Part shown: piece after piece, positions 17,318-27,204 of the stretch
Position numbering within the stretch: position 1 is the stretch's first letter
How the letters are laid out: each line of letters begins with the position of its first letter
Assembly (NCBI RefSeq): GCF_000718305.1
Contig: NZ_JOFQ01000003.1
Coordinates: 1 to 64,000 of the forward strand
Source: Streptomyces niger
GTDB lineage: Bacteria; Actinomycetota; Actinomycetes; Streptomycetales; Streptomycetaceae
Direction: 5' to 3'
DNA length: 64,000 nucleotides
Notes under the pieces: generated by a model
The model's database searches: none
Seen by the model: only the letters and a program-made list of their open reading frames with translations
What the model was told of the DNA's origin: nothing
Made by a program: the position numbers and the translations under genes

Positions 17318-17910
17318 ATCGTCACCCCCTTCAGTGTGCCTGGTTCCAGCAACTGCCTCAGCTCGCCCATCGCACGGGAGACTTGAGCCTTGGCCGTGCC
17401 CACGGGACAGCCCTGGACCTCGGCGACTTCCGCGTAACTCATTCCCACGACGTGCCGCAGTACCACGGATATGCGCTGTTTCTCGGAAAGCTCGGAAAGC
17501 GCGGCGACAAGTTGTCTGCGGTCTTCCGAATTAGCGGCCCTTTCCTCTGGTCCGGGCCCGTCCTCTGCCCATGTGTCACAGGTGTCCTCCACGTTCATGA
17601 CGGATACCGGCCGCCGGGTGTTACTGCGTACGTGATTACGCCAGACGTTTGTCGCGATCGTCATCAGCCAGGCGCGCAGACGCAGCTCTCGGCGGCGCTC
17701 CGGGGAATATCCCTGAAGCGCCGAGTAAGCACGCAGAAACGTGTCCTGGCCCAGATCGTCGGCGTCCGCGCGGGAGCCGGAGATCCGGTACAGGTACGCG
17801 TGGACCGGGCCTGCGTGGAGCCGGACGAGTTCGGTGAAGCCGTCGTCCAGATCCAGCGCGAGCCGGTCGGTCAGGTGCTCGGCCTTGTCTTCCATCATGA
17901 GGTGAAACAC
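17314..17910 (-). CDS. ECF-type RNA polymerase sigma factor
   Basis: 198 residues with sigma region 2 (DADDLGQDTFLRAYSAL; then LRAWLMTIATNVWRNHVR) and region 4 (LSELSEKQRISVVLRH, MSYAEVAEVQGCPVGTAKAQ). No anti-sigma gene is adjacent; instead its stop overlaps the start of the Ada-type protein, so it is co-translated with alkyl-acceptor repair proteins. This suggests that it controls or belongs to an alkylation response. Two starts are possible: GTG 17910 or ATG 17898. It lies 61 bp downstream of the SARP gene on the same strand and may be part of its transcript. Confidence 0.88.
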   Translation of the reverse strand: MFHLMMEDKAEHLTDRLALDLDDGFTELVRLHAGPVHAYLYRISGSRADADDLGQDTFLRAYSALQGYSPERRRELRLRAWLMTIATNVWRNHVRSNTRRPVSVMNVEDTCDTWAEDGPGPEERAANSEDRRQLVAALSELSEKQRISVVLRHVVGMSYAEVAEVQGCPVGTAKAQVSRAMGELRQLLEPGTLKGVTM

Positions 17911-17971
17911 CGGCCTCGTGGAAAGGGTTGCAGGGCGGGCGGACGAAGGGGTGACGGCGTGCTTCCCGTGG

Positions 17972-18766
17972 TCATGTGCGGGTCAGCGAGCCGCTGCCGG
18001 CCGGGGCGTCCAGTATGGGATCCGAGGCGAGGACCGCGCTGTTCAGGCGCTGCATCCGGGGCGAGGGCTCGATGCCCAGCGACTCGCCGAGCACGTCCCG
18101 CAGCTGCCCGAAGACGGCCAGTGCGGCGGCGCGGTGGCCGCAGCGGTAGAGCGCCAGCATGTACTGGGCGTGCAGGTTCTCGTGCCGGGGGTGCAGGGTG
18201 GTGAGCGCGCTCAACTCGTCGAGCAGCCGTTGGTGCCGGCCGAGGGTGAGGTCGGCCTCGATGCGGCGCTCCAGCACGCCCCGGCGGGTCTCCTCCAGGT
18301 CGACGACGTGTGCCGCGCTGAGCTGTCCGACCTGTACGTCGGCGAGGGCCGGCCCGCGCCACAGGCCGAGGGCCTGCGCGAAGAGGTCGGCGGACCGGGC
18401 GTCGTCACCGGCGGCCGCGGCGGCCCGGCCGAGCCTGGCCAGGGCCGTGAAGCGGGTCCGGTCCAGCGCGGCGGGGTCGGCGGTCAGCTGGTAGCCCTGG
18501 CTGCGGGTGGCCAGCATGCCGTCGTGCTCCGGTCCGAGCGCGCCGCGGATCACCTGGCGGATGTGCAGCACATAGGTCTGGAGCGTGGACACCGCGCTTT
18601 TCGGCGGCCGGTCCGCCCACAGTTCCGTGATGCACTGGCTGCCGCGCACCACTTCATTGAGGTGGAGCATTAAGAAGGCTAATAATTGGCGGGGTTTCGG
18701 GGCGCTGGGCACCGCGGAGTTTCCATTGTTTTCCAGGACGAGAGAGCCGAGTACACCCATGTCCAT
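17972..18766 (-). CDS. SARP-family transcriptional activator (TTA-containing)
   Basis: 264 residues with the OmpR-like winged-helix DNA-binding domain (about 1-95, including the PSAPKPRQLLAFLMLHLNE segment) and the bacterial transcriptional activator domain (about 100-250, ending in a LGIEPSPRMQRLN motif). SARPs switch on antibiotic clusters by binding heptamer direct repeats. Three TTA leucine codons (18671-18673, 18680-18682, 18683-18685, complement) sit in the N-terminal domain, so translation should need the bldA tRNA. Start set at ATG 18766 (MDMGVLG), behind AGGGGGAA. It is followed by the sigma-Ada-MGMT chain. Confidence 0.9.
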   Translation of the reverse strand: MDMGVLGSLVLENNGNSAVPSAPKPRQLLAFLMLHLNEVVRGSQCITELWADRPPKSAVSTLQTYVLHIRQVIRGALGPEHDGMLATRSQGYQLTADPAALDRTRFTALARLGRAAAAAGDDARSADLFAQALGLWRGPALADVQVGQLSAAHVVDLEETRRGVLERRIEADLTLGRHQRLLDELSALTTLHPRHENLHAQYMLALYRCGHRAAALAVFGQLRDVLGESLGIEPSPRMQRLNSAVLASDPILDAPAGSGSLTRT

Positions 18767-18953
18767 TGCTTTTCCCCCTGGCGTGCATATGCGCGGGACG
18801 GTTGTCAATCCGATCCCCGGAAGCTACCGTCGGTGACGGTATGGGCAAGGGGAATGCGTGTCAACGAGGAAACGCGAGGCCGGCGAAACAGTGCAGGGCA
18901 TTCCGCATGTCGGCCGCCGGAATCGGCGATCATTTCTGCGGCCCGGAAAACGG
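18767..18953 (-). promoter_or_regulatory. Upstream region of the TTA-containing SARP gene
   Basis: A 187-bp gap between metF and the SARP gene, both leftward. On the minus strand TTGACA (complement 18857-18862) is followed after 17 bp by the weak -10-like TACCGT, which may be the SARP promoter. No terminator of metF is obvious. Confidence 0.35.
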
Positions 18954-19928
18954 TCATGCCCGGACCCGGACGGCGCCGGGCGCGCGCCGCGCACCCGGCG
19001 TCTCCGCCAACACCCGCCGGTGGATGTCGAGCGCGGCCGCCGACTTGTTGAGCGTGATGTAGTGCAGACCCGGCGCGCCCTCGGCCAGCAGCCGGGTGGC
19101 CATCGCGGTCGCGTGGTCGACGCCGATCCGGTACGCGTCCTGAGGAGCGTCACGGGCGGCCGCCAGCCGCCGCGCCAGCTCCGCCGGGAACGCCGCGCCG
19201 CTGAGCTCCGCGAACCGCCGGATCTGCCGCACGTCGGTCGCGGGCATGATCTCGGGGATCACCGGCGTGGCACACCCCGCCGCGGCGAGCCGGTCGCGCA
19301 GCCGCAGGTAGTCGGTGACGTCGAAGAACATCTGCGTGATGGCGTAGTCGGCCCCCGCCCGGCACTTGGCCACGAAGTGCCGGATGTCGCTCGCCCAGTC
19401 CGGCGAGCGCGGGTGCCGCTCCGGGAACGCCGCCACGCCGACCGTGAAGTCGCCCAGCGAACGGACCAGTTCCACCAGCTCGACGGCGTGCGTGAGACCG
19501 CCGGGGTGCGGAGTCCACGGCCCGAGCGGGTCGCCCGGGGGATCGCCGCGGAGCACGAGGACGTCCCGCACCCCGGCGTCCGCGTACTGGCCCACGATGG
19601 CGCGCAGTTCGGCCACCGTGTGCCCGACGGCCGTCAGATGCGCCACCGGCAGCAGGGTGGTCCCGTCGGCGATCCGCGCGGTCAGCCCCACCGTGCGGTC
19701 CCGGGACGACCCGCCCGCGCCGTACGTCACCGACACGAAGTCCGGGGCCAGCGCCTCGACCCTGCGGACCGTCTCCCACAGGGACCGCTCACCCGCCGCC
19801 GTGCGCGCCGGGAAGAACTCGAACGAGAACGTCGGCCGCCCGGCAGCCAGAGCCCGGCGCAGGCTGCCCGGCGCCCGGCCGGCCGCGCCGAACCCGCCGA
19901 TGACCCTGCCGTCCGCCCCGGCGCTCAT
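18954..19928 (-). CDS. metF: Methylenetetrahydrofolate reductase
   Basis: A 324-residue (beta-alpha)8 flavoprotein. Signature stretches are [42 protein letters not shown] and [11 protein letters not shown], then [11 protein letters not shown]. It reduces 5,10-methylene-THF to 5-methyl-THF for methionine synthesis. It is the last gene of the seven-gene leftward operon starting with the diazotase-like ligase, overlapping the kinase gene by ATGA. Streptomyces normally has a housekeeping metF elsewhere, so this copy probably supports SAM regeneration for the cluster's methyltransferases. Length and motifs are complete. Confidence 0.93.
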   Translation of the reverse strand: MSAGADGRVIGGFGAAGRAPGSLRRALAAGRPTFSFEFFPARTAAGERSLWETVRRVEALAPDFVSVTYGAGGSSRDRTVGLTARIADGTTLLPVAHLTAVGHTVAELRAIVGQYADAGVRDVLVLRGDPPGDPLGPWTPHPGGLTHAVELVELVRSLGDFTVGVAAFPERHPRSPDWASDIRHFVAKCRAGADYAITQMFFDVTDYLRLRDRLAAAGCATPVIPEIMPATDVRQIRRFAELSGAAFPAELARRLAAARDAPQDAYRIGVDHATAMATRLLAEGAPGLHYITLNKSAAALDIHRRVLAETPGARRAPGAVRVRA

Positions 19929-20929
19929 GCTGTCCCCACCGGCGCCGCTGCCGTACCCGCCAGCCGCGGCCGGGCCGCGTGGGCGGCCTCCGCCCCGTAC
20001 GCCTCCCCGATGCGTGCCACCAGGTCCTCCGGCACGGGCCGGTACTCCTGCGTGCCGATGGACTCCAGGGCCACCGTGGCCAGCGCACAGCCCAGCCGGG
20101 CCGCCCGCGCGGCGGGCCAGCCCCAGGCCAGGCCGGCCAGGAAGCCGGCCCGGAACGCGTCCCCGGCGCCCGTGGGATCGGCCGCCGCGCGGGTCGGCAC
20201 GGCCGGGATCCGGAGCGGGGGACCGCCGGCCCGGGTGACGCCGACGCCCTCGTCGCCCAGTGTGGTGAGCCACGTGCCGACCCGCGCCCGCAGCTCCTCC
20301 GCGGACCAGCCGGTGCGTTCCTCGAGAAGCGCCGCCTCGTACGCATTGGTGAAGAGCCAGCGCGCGCCGGACACCAGCAGCCGGGTCTGCGCCCGGTCCA
20401 GCCGGGCCAGTTGCTGTGCGGGGTCGGCGGCCACCGGAATGCCCAGCCGGTGGGCGGCGGCGGTGTGCCGCAGCATCGCCTCGGGGTCGTCGGCCCCGAT
20501 GAGGACGAGGTCCAGGCCGCCCGTCCGGGTCGCGACGGCCGCCAGGTCGATCTCCCGGGCCTCCGCCATCGCCCCCGCGTAGAAGGTGGCGATCTGGTTC
20601 TGGTCGGCGTCGGTGGTGCACACGAACCGCGCCGTGTGCAGGGATGTGCTGATGCGTACCGAGTCGGTGTCGACACCGGCCGCCCGGAGCCGCCCGCCGT
20701 ACTCGGCGAAGTCCGCGCCCGCGGCGCCGACCAGCACCGGCGACAGGCCCAGCCCGGCCAGCCCGTAACAGATGTTGGCGGCCACCCCGCCCCGCCGGAC
20801 GTCCAGCCGGTCGGCCAGGAAGGACAGGGAGACCCTGGCCAGCTGCCCGGCGACCAACTGGTCGGCGAAGCGGCCGGGAAACTCCAGCAGATGGTCGGTG
20901 GCGATCGAGCCGGTCACGGCGATGCGCAC
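19925..20929 (-). CDS. PfkB-family carbohydrate/adenosine kinase
   Basis: 334 residues. It has the N-terminal [20 protein letters not shown], a [15 protein letters not shown] substrate-binding stretch and the C-terminal PfkB signature [16 protein letters not shown] with the catalytic aspartate. The N-terminus resembles actinobacterial adenosine-kinase-type proteins. Phosphorylating adenosine would remove the S-adenosylhomocysteine breakdown product and relieve product inhibition of methylation, a role consistent with metF next door; ribokinase-like activity is an alternative. The GTG start lies 3 bp after the lyase gene, and its stop overlaps metF. Confidence 0.85.
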   Translation of the reverse strand: MRIAVTGSIATDHLLEFPGRFADQLVAGQLARVSLSFLADRLDVRRGGVAANICYGLAGLGLSPVLVGAAGADFAEYGGRLRAAGVDTDSVRISTSLHTARFVCTTDADQNQIATFYAGAMAEAREIDLAAVATRTGGLDLVLIGADDPEAMLRHTAAAHRLGIPVAADPAQQLARLDRAQTRLLVSGARWLFTNAYEAALLEERTGWSAEELRARVGTWLTTLGDEGVGVTRAGGPPLRIPAVPTRAAADPTGAGDAFRAGFLAGLAWGWPAARAARLGCALATVALESIGTQEYRPVPEDLVARIGEAYGAEAAHAARPRLAGTAAAPVGTA

Positions 20930-20932
20930 GGG

Positions 20933-22435
20933 TCACTCCTGGTGCCGAGCCTCCGACGGGTCCGGGGACCGGTCGGAGGCGGTGGTCCGCGCGGGCCGGC
21001 CGGCGCCGTGCGGTGCGGTACGGGACAGCGCCCGGTCGACGAGCGGGCCGGCGGCGCCGGTGTACTCGGCCGGGTCCAGCAGTGCGCGCAGCGCCGGTAC
21101 GTCGAAGTCGCGGCCCACCCGGGGGTCGGCGGCGAGGAGTTCGGCCAGCGGCCGGTCCGTGCGCGCGGCCTCGTCCGCCGCCGCGCCCAGCAGTTCCTTC
21201 GCCGCCGCCTTGCCGAGCCGCGGCGCGAGCACGGCGGCCAGCCGCTCCGAGACCAACTGGGCGCCGCCCGGCGCCAGGTTGCTCCGCATCCGGCCGGGCC
21301 GCACCTCCAGTCCCTCTGCCAGCTCGGCGGCGGTGTGCGCGGCGCCGCCGGTCAGCCGCAGGCACTCGCGCAGCAGCTGCCACTCGGCGTGCCAGGCACC
21401 CGCCGAGCGTTCGTCCTCGGCCAGCAGGCACTGGGTGACCCCGGCGGCGAGCACCGGCACTTGGAGCGCCGCACTGCGCACCAGCGTCGCCAGCACGGGG
21501 TTGCGCTTGTGCGGCATGGCCGAGGAGCCGCCCCGTCCCGCCACCGCCGGCTCGCTCACCTCGCCGACCTCCGTCCGGGCCAGCCCCAGCACGTCGACGG
21601 CGAACTTTCCCAGCGCGCCGGTGGTCAGCGCGCACGCCGCGGCGAGGTCGGCGAGCGGGGTGCGCAGCGCGTGCCACGGGAGGCGCTGGGGTACGAGGCC
21701 GCACTCGTCGGCGAAGGCGGCGGTGAGCTGGTCGGCGTATGCGCCCGCGGCGGGCCGTGCGTCCCCGTCCGGCCCGTCCGCCGCGTACTCCAGATAGCCC
21801 GCCAGCGTGCCGGCCGCGCCGCCCAGCGAGACCGGCAGCCCGTGGGACAGCACGTGCGCCACCCGGTCGGCCGCGTCGAGGACCAGGTCCCGCCAGCCGG
21901 CCGCCTTCAGCCCGAACGTCGTGGGCACCGCCTGGAGTGCGAGCGTGCGGCCCGCGACCAGTGTGTCCCGGTGCCCGGCCGCCAGCTCGGCCAGCCCGTC
22001 GGCGGTCCGCAGCAGATCGGCCCGGATCACGGTCAGCGCGCGCCGCGCGACCAGCATCGCCCCCGTGTCGAAGATGTCCTGGCTGGTCGACCCGCGGTGC
22101 ACGTACTCGGCGGCCGACGGGTCGCGCTCCGCGACGGCCGCGGTGAGGGCGCGTACCAGGCCGACCACGGGGTTGGCCGTCTCGCGCGCCGCGACGGCCA
22201 GTTCCCGCACGTCGAAGCGGGCGGCGACGGCCGTCCCGGTGATGGTCCGGGCGGCGCCGGGCGGCACCGTGCCGACCCGGGCCTGCGCCCTGGCCAGCGC
22301 GGCCTCCGCGTCGAGCATCGCCTGCAGCCACGCGGTGTCGGACACCTCGGCCTCGGCCGGGGTGCCGGCGCGTACCGGCGAGAGCAGCCCTTCGTCGAGC
22401 CCGGGGGCCGGTGCGGAATGCGCGGATGCGGTCAT
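20933..22435 (-). CDS. creD: CreD-type nitrosuccinate lyase (fumarase/adenylosuccinate lyase superfamily)
   Basis: 500 residues with superfamily signatures [11 protein letters not shown] (115-125) and the catalytic loop [12 protein letters not shown] (302-313); [13 protein letters not shown] lies between. CreD splits nitrosuccinate into fumarate and nitrite. The family alone could also mean carboxymuconate cycloisomerase or adenylosuccinate lyase, but the ATGA overlap with a CreE-type monooxygenase and the diazotase-like ligase in the same operon make the nitrous-acid pathway the best reading. The C-terminal 40 residues are proline/arginine-rich and probably disordered. Confidence 0.88.
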   Translation of the reverse strand: MTASAHSAPAPGLDEGLLSPVRAGTPAEAEVSDTAWLQAMLDAEAALARAQARVGTVPPGAARTITGTAVAARFDVRELAVAARETANPVVGLVRALTAAVAERDPSAAEYVHRGSTSQDIFDTGAMLVARRALTVIRADLLRTADGLAELAAGHRDTLVAGRTLALQAVPTTFGLKAAGWRDLVLDAADRVAHVLSHGLPVSLGGAAGTLAGYLEYAADGPDGDARPAAGAYADQLTAAFADECGLVPQRLPWHALRTPLADLAAACALTTGALGKFAVDVLGLARTEVGEVSEPAVAGRGGSSAMPHKRNPVLATLVRSAALQVPVLAAGVTQCLLAEDERSAGAWHAEWQLLRECLRLTGGAAHTAAELAEGLEVRPGRMRSNLAPGGAQLVSERLAAVLAPRLGKAAAKELLGAAADEAARTDRPLAELLAADPRVGRDFDVPALRALLDPAEYTGAAGPLVDRALSRTAPHGAGRPARTTASDRSPDPSEARHQE

Positions 22436-24444
22436 GCGGTCACCTCCGTGAGCGGGGCGTGCTCGGGCCGGACGGTGCGCCGGCCGGCACTGCCGAGGGC
22501 GAGGACGGCACCGGCGACGGCGTCGGAGTCGCCCAGGATCACCGAGTTGACGCCCGGCCGGATGCCGGCGGCCGTCACCCAGTGGACCCCTTCGGTGGGC
22601 ACCCCGTACGCGAACCGGCGCGGGTGCGCGCGGCCCGCCGCGTCGATCGTCCGGTAGGGCCGCTCGGTCACCGCCAAACCGCCGGTCTCGTACCGGGTGC
22701 CGTCGGACCCGGCGATGCGGTACGCGCGGGCCCGGCCGGTCGTCAGCAGGTGCCGGAGCAGCGGGTCGGCGGTGCGGCGCAGGTCCGGTTCGGGCAGCCG
22801 GGCCTCGATCAGGGTGGTCGCGTGGACGGGCGCGCCGCCCACCACGTCCGACTCCGCGCGGAAGACCCGGCCCGTCCCGGCGGTCGCGACCCGCACCCGC
22901 ATCCGCGGGCCGAGCAGCTCCACCACCCCCGCCTCGATGAGCGCGATCAGTTCCTCGATGCGGGCGACGGGCGGCCCGATGGAGAGGAAGGCGTTGAGCG
23001 GTGTGTACCAGCCCTGCAGGTCGTCCCGGTAGGAGTCGCCCGCCAGGCCGCCGTGGTCGACCGCGAGCCGGATCTCGTTCCGCAGGTCGCGCAGCACGTC
23101 CAGCGCGGCCTTCAGCGGGCCGCTGACATTGCCGGCGCGGGCCTCGCGGACATCCTCCCGGAGGTATGCCAGGAGCCAGTCGCGGAAGTCCGCCCGGCCG
23201 TTGAACTTCCGCGTTCCGTACGGCCGGGCGACCCGGTCCCAGTCCCAGCGGTCGCGGTCCGCGATGCCGTACGCGTCCAGCACCGCCGCTTCGCCCGCCC
23301 GGCCGGCGGCCGCGAGGTAGCGCTCGACGAAGCCGTTCCGCTCCGCCGGCCGGCCTTGGGCGGCCAGCAGAGCGCCGTAGTAGACGCTCTCCACCTCCTT
23401 GGCGACCGGTGGCCACAGATCGGCGCCGAACAGCAACTGCCCGCCCTCGGCGGCGCGTTCGCGGAGCGCCGCCGCGTGGGTGGCGGTCAGCAGCCGCGGC
23501 AGGTGCCTGCCGTGCGCGCCCTTCTCGTTCTCGCCGCGGGCGTGGTACGGCACACCGCGCCGGGACCCCGCGAACAGCCGGGGCTCGCGGCCCGACGGGC
23601 GGTACACCAGGCGCTCCCCGTCCCGCCGGAAGACCCCGCCCCGGCCGCTCGTCAGCAGCGCAAGGTGGTCGAAGAAGTTCAGCCCCAGCCCGCGCAGGAG
23701 CACCGGCTCGCCGGCGCCGATCCCGGACAGGTCCACGTCGGCCGGGCCGGCCGGCAGCACATGGACCAGTCCGGCGGCCGCCGCCTCCGCGGACAGCTCC
23801 CGCTCCGCCGCAGTGGGCCGGGCCGGCACATGGCCCTGGGCGAGCACCACCGCGTCCAGTCCGGTCAGTACGGTGCCGTCCGCGAGCGTCACGGCCTGCG
23901 TTCCGTCCGGGGCGTCGTCCAGGGCGGTCGCGGTGGACCGGTGCACCCGGACCGAGACGTGCGCGGGAGCGCCCGACACCACCTGAGCGAACACCGCTTC
24001 CAGGTAGCGGCCGTAGAACGCCCGGCTGGGGTAGGTGTCCGGGCCCAGCCGGCGGGCCTCGGCGAGGAAGCCGGCGTCGGTGCCCCCGTCCGCTCCCGCC
24101 GGGTCTTCCGTTCCCGCCGGTCCCTCCGCCGCCGGCGCGCCGCCGGGCACCGGGATGAAGCGGGCCCACTCGTACAGGCTGGGGCCCGGCTCGACGGGGC
24201 CGTCCATGTCCACGGTGTGGTCGGTGAACATGGTGATCTGGCAGGCGACCGTGTTCATCAGCAGATGGTGCGGCTGGGCGGTGCGCCAGACCTGGCCGGC
24301 GCCGGGCCGGGCCGGGTCCACGACGTGCACCGTGACGGACGTGTGCCGGGCGGACTTGCGCTCGCGGGCGCAGATCCGCTCCAGTACGGACAGGCCGCGC
24401 GGCCCGGCTCCGACGACGCAGACACTGAGGCCGGCGCTGTTCAT
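22432..24444 (-). CDS. creE: CreE-type FAD-dependent aspartate N-monooxygenase
   Basis: A 670-residue protein of the FAD/NAD(P)-binding (NAD_binding_9-like) group. The FAD loop [17 protein letters not shown] is at residues 8-24, and [29 protein letters not shown] and [19 protein letters not shown] are characteristic of the CreE/FzmM type. CreE oxidises aspartate in several NADPH/O2-dependent steps to nitrosuccinate. It is coupled by ATGA overlaps to an FAD monooxygenase upstream and to the lyase downstream. The size fits CreE better than ornithine N-hydroxylases (about 450 residues). A GS/GA-rich insertion ([17 protein letters not shown]) occurs near residue 110. Confidence 0.88.
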   Translation of the reverse strand: MNSAGLSVCVVGAGPRGLSVLERICARERKSARHTSVTVHVVDPARPGAGQVWRTAQPHHLLMNTVACQITMFTDHTVDMDGPVEPGPSLYEWARFIPVPGGAPAAEGPAGTEDPAGADGGTDAGFLAEARRLGPDTYPSRAFYGRYLEAVFAQVVSGAPAHVSVRVHRSTATALDDAPDGTQAVTLADGTVLTGLDAVVLAQGHVPARPTAAERELSAEAAAAGLVHVLPAGPADVDLSGIGAGEPVLLRGLGLNFFDHLALLTSGRGGVFRRDGERLVYRPSGREPRLFAGSRRGVPYHARGENEKGAHGRHLPRLLTATHAAALRERAAEGGQLLFGADLWPPVAKEVESVYYGALLAAQGRPAERNGFVERYLAAAGRAGEAAVLDAYGIADRDRWDWDRVARPYGTRKFNGRADFRDWLLAYLREDVREARAGNVSGPLKAALDVLRDLRNEIRLAVDHGGLAGDSYRDDLQGWYTPLNAFLSIGPPVARIEELIALIEAGVVELLGPRMRVRVATAGTGRVFRAESDVVGGAPVHATTLIEARLPEPDLRRTADPLLRHLLTTGRARAYRIAGSDGTRYETGGLAVTERPYRTIDAAGRAHPRRFAYGVPTEGVHWVTAAGIRPGVNSVILGDSDAVAGAVLALGSAGRRTVRPEHAPLTEVTA

Positions 24445-26153
24445 AAAAGGTCTCCGTAATCGTTCGGCAGGGCCGTGGCGCACCGGCCGGTGGTCCGTGA
24501 CACCAGGTCGCCCGGGTCGATGGGCAGCCGGTTCCCGCGCCAGGCGATGTGCTGGTCGGGGCGGATGAGGACGAGGTCGCGGCCGTACAGTTCGCGGGCC
24601 TCGGGGCCGGCCACGTCGAGCACGGTGAGCGGCATCCCCTGGGCCTGCGCGGCGGCCTGCAGCGGTTTGGCGTCGGCCGGGCCGGGCCCCAGCCGCAGCA
24701 GGGTGAAGCCGGCGCCGAACCGGTCGGCGAGCGCACTGCCCGCGCCGTGCCGGGCGTCGAGCCAGAGGTGCGGTGCGCGGCCTCCGGGCACGCCGGAGGG
24801 GAGGTAGGTGCCGGGCGCCGCGGCGGGCGCCGCCTCCCGGCTCGCGATCAGCGGGGAGCCGTCGTACCGGGCGCCGAGCCGGACGCCGAGCGCCCGGGAC
24901 CGCTCGCCGTACGTCCGCAGCAGCGCACCGGCCCGGCGCCGGGCGGCGGCTCCGGCGGGGGAGTCGTCCGTCGTGGGCGGCAGCCCGATGGCCGCCAGGC
25001 TGCGGTGGAGTTCGTCGGCGACGGCTCCGGTGCGCAGCGCCACCCGGCGGCGTTCGAGGTCGTAGGCGGCAGCCAGGCCGGGACCGCCCCAGCCCCGCAC
25101 CTGTCCGGCGAGCATCCAGGCCAGGTCCGCCGCGTCGTCGATGCCGGTGTCGAGGCCGAATCCGCCGTCCGGCGGGAAGGCGTGCGCGGCCCCACCGGCG
25201 AGGAACACCCGCCCGGCCGCGAACCGCTCGGCCACCACGGCCGCTTCGGGGAACCACGAGGGGCGGCCATGGACGCGCACGGGCAGCCGGATGCCCAAAG
25301 CTCGGCGCACGGCCTCCGCGGAGGGCGCCGCATCCGCCGACGGCGTCGTGCCGGGTGCGGGGGAGTGGCCGGTGAGGACGAACGCGCCGCGGCCGTCCAG
25401 TGGTTCCAGGCGTACCACGGCGTCCCCGCCGACCGTCCAGTACGTGCCGGCCCGGCGGTCCGCAGGCACACCATCGTGAAAGGTGGGGAGTTCGAGGCGT
25501 ACGGCACAGCTGCCCCGATGCGGGCCGGTCGCGCCGCGGCCGTCGAGCCGGTACCGGTGGATCCCGAGCCGGTCGCGTACCGCGCTGTCCTGGCCGTCGC
25601 AGCCCACCGCGTACGGAGCACACCACCGCCGGGCGATGCCGCTCACGGTGTTCCGGGCGGTGACTTCCACGTGCGTCGCGCCCTGCGTGAGCCACTCCAG
25701 GCGCCAGCCGTAGCACAGGGTGATGCCGGGCCTGGTGCAGGACCGCTCGTACAGCAGCCGGGCGACGGCGCTGCCGTCCGTCCCGTGCGCCGGTTCGGGC
25801 AGTGGGTCGGTGGCGGGCGCGGTCGCGACGGCGTGCAGTGCCTGCCGGGTGGTGGGCCGGGCGAGCGTGGCCAGCGGCGGTCCGCCGAGCCGCGCCGCCC
25901 AGACGGTGTCCGCGGGCGCGTCGGGGCCGGGCCCGGTACGGCGCCGGACCTGCCCGGCCAGGCCGAGCCGGCGCAGGTGCTCCATGGTGCGGGCGTCGGG
26001 GCCTTCGCCGGCCGGCCGCGACCACACTTCGTCCGCCGTGCGCGCCTCCAGGACGACGGACGGAACCCGGAGGCGGTCCAGGAACAGGGCCAGGGCCAGC
26101 CCCGTCGTGCCGCCGCCCACGATGACGACCGGGCGGGTGAGCGCTGCGTCCAT
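24441..26153 (-). CDS. PHBH-type FAD monooxygenase with altered GD motif
   Basis: 570 residues: FAD loop VVIVGGGTTGLALALFLDRL at the N-terminus, ARTMEHLRRLGL, a DG motif (AVGCDGQDSAVRDRLG) and the C-terminal region YGRDLVLIRPDQHIAWRG. The normally strict GD motif (AGDAAH) reads AGGAAH here; the codon is GGT-GGG with no Asp. That aspartate binds the FAD ribityl chain, so flavin affinity or function may be changed. A close paralogue with an intact motif is at 29.3 kb. It overlaps creE by ATGA and follows the methyltransferase by 1 bp. Proposed role: ring hydroxylation of 3,4-AHBA, as in cremeomycin biosynthesis, or a non-catalytic partner. Confidence 0.82.
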   Translation of the reverse strand: MDAALTRPVVIVGGGTTGLALALFLDRLRVPSVVLEARTADEVWSRPAGEGPDARTMEHLRRLGLAGQVRRRTGPGPDAPADTVWAARLGGPPLATLARPTTRQALHAVATAPATDPLPEPAHGTDGSAVARLLYERSCTRPGITLCYGWRLEWLTQGATHVEVTARNTVSGIARRWCAPYAVGCDGQDSAVRDRLGIHRYRLDGRGATGPHRGSCAVRLELPTFHDGVPADRRAGTYWTVGGDAVVRLEPLDGRGAFVLTGHSPAPGTTPSADAAPSAEAVRRALGIRLPVRVHGRPSWFPEAAVVAERFAAGRVFLAGGAAHAFPPDGGFGLDTGIDDAADLAWMLAGQVRGWGGPGLAAAYDLERRRVALRTGAVADELHRSLAAIGLPPTTDDSPAGAAARRRAGALLRTYGERSRALGVRLGARYDGSPLIASREAAPAAAPGTYLPSGVPGGRAPHLWLDARHGAGSALADRFGAGFTLLRLGPGPADAKPLQAAAQAQGMPLTVLDVAGPEARELYGRDLVLIRPDQHIAWRGNRLPIDPGDLVSRTTGRCATALPNDYGDLL

Positions 26154-26154
26154 G

Positions 26155-27159
26155 TCAGCTCGGGGCCAGCGTGAGCAGGGTCGTCTCCAGGGCCAGGTCC
26201 CGTACGGCCGTCACCCGCAGGCCGGCCCGCGAGAACAACTCCTCGTAGCCGTCCCGGGTGCGCTCCCGCCCGCCGGCGGCCATCAGCAGGTGCAGGTCCC
26301 ACAGGACCGGCAGCAGTGCCGAACCGGCCGTGGGGATCACCCGCTCCAGGACCAGCAGGCGCGAGGCGGTGCCCATGGCCGCGCGGATCCGGGAGAGCAG
26401 CCGGACGCACCGCTCGTCGTCCCAGTCCTGCAGGACCCGGGAGAGCAGATACACCTCGTGGCCGGCCGGTACCTCCTCGAAGGCGTCGCCGGGCACGGTG
26501 TCGTAGCGCTCCGGCCCGACGGCCGCGGCCAGCTGCTCCCGCGCCACCGGCATCATGTGCGGCAGGTCGAGCACCGTGCCGTGCAGGTGCGGGTGGGCCC
26601 GCAGGACGGCGGCGAGCAGCACGCCGCTGCCGCCCGCCACGTCCAGCACCGTCCGCGCGCCGCTGAAGTCGTGTGCCGCGGCCACCTCTTCGAAGAACAC
26701 ACTGCCCGCGTTCATGGCGCGCAGGAACTTCGCGCCGGCGCCCGGCTCGCTCGCCAAGTAGGCGCCCAGCGGCTGCTGGAAGGCGTGCTCGAAGCCGGAC
26801 GTGCCGGTCCGTACCGCGGGGACGATCGCTCCCCACGCCGCACGGAACTCCTCTCCGTAGATGCGTACCATCTCGCTCATCGACTGCTCCGCGTCCGTGC
26901 GCAGCAGTTCGCCCGCCGGCGTCAGGCGGTAGCCGTCCTCGTACGATCCGGCGCACACGCCGATCGCGGTGAGCAGCCGCATCAGCCTGGTGAGGCCGTC
27001 GGCGCTGGTGCCGGCCCGGCGGGCCAGATCGGCGCCGCCGGTGTGCCCGGCGGCGATGAGGTCGGGGAGGTTGAGGGTGACGGCCGCGTAGAGGGCCTGG
27101 GACTGCCAGGCGCCGGTGATGATGTCCACCACCCTGCGGGCAGCCTGCTCGTCGGTCAC
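26155..27159 (-). CDS. COMT-type SAM-dependent methyltransferase lacking the usual catalytic His
   Basis: 334 residues: N-terminal winged-helix dimerisation domain (about 1-100) and class I SAM domain with VLDVAGGSGVLL (motif I) and a VLDLPHM motif II. In most family members the catalytic base is the His of LHDWDDE; here the segment is VLQDWDDERC (Gln, codon CAG). The enzyme may use another base, act on an amine, or have changed function as in RdmB-type relatives. Cremeomycin biosynthesis has a methyltransferase (CreN) for the 4-methoxy group, and this operon position would suit such a role. ATG start 45 bp after the ligase gene. Confidence 0.85.
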   Translation of the reverse strand: MTDEQAARRVVDIITGAWQSQALYAAVTLNLPDLIAAGHTGGADLARRAGTSADGLTRLMRLLTAIGVCAGSYEDGYRLTPAGELLRTDAEQSMSEMVRIYGEEFRAAWGAIVPAVRTGTSGFEHAFQQPLGAYLASEPGAGAKFLRAMNAGSVFFEEVAAAHDFSGARTVLDVAGGSGVLLAAVLRAHPHLHGTVLDLPHMMPVAREQLAAAVGPERYDTVPGDAFEEVPAGHEVYLLSRVLQDWDDERCVRLLSRIRAAMGTASRLLVLERVIPTAGSALLPVLWDLHLLMAAGGRERTRDGYEELFSRAGLRVTAVRDLALETTLLTLAPS

Positions 27160-27204
27160 ATTCCGGCCTTTCGGATGGTCGCGGTGGTAGGTCGGTCGCC
27201 GGGG

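Noticed and set aside
18954..19928. metF as a housekeeping gene unrelated to the cluster
   Set aside because: It overlaps the kinase gene by 4 bp in an operon with the nitrite genes, so I kept it as a cluster gene, though function for the product is inferred.
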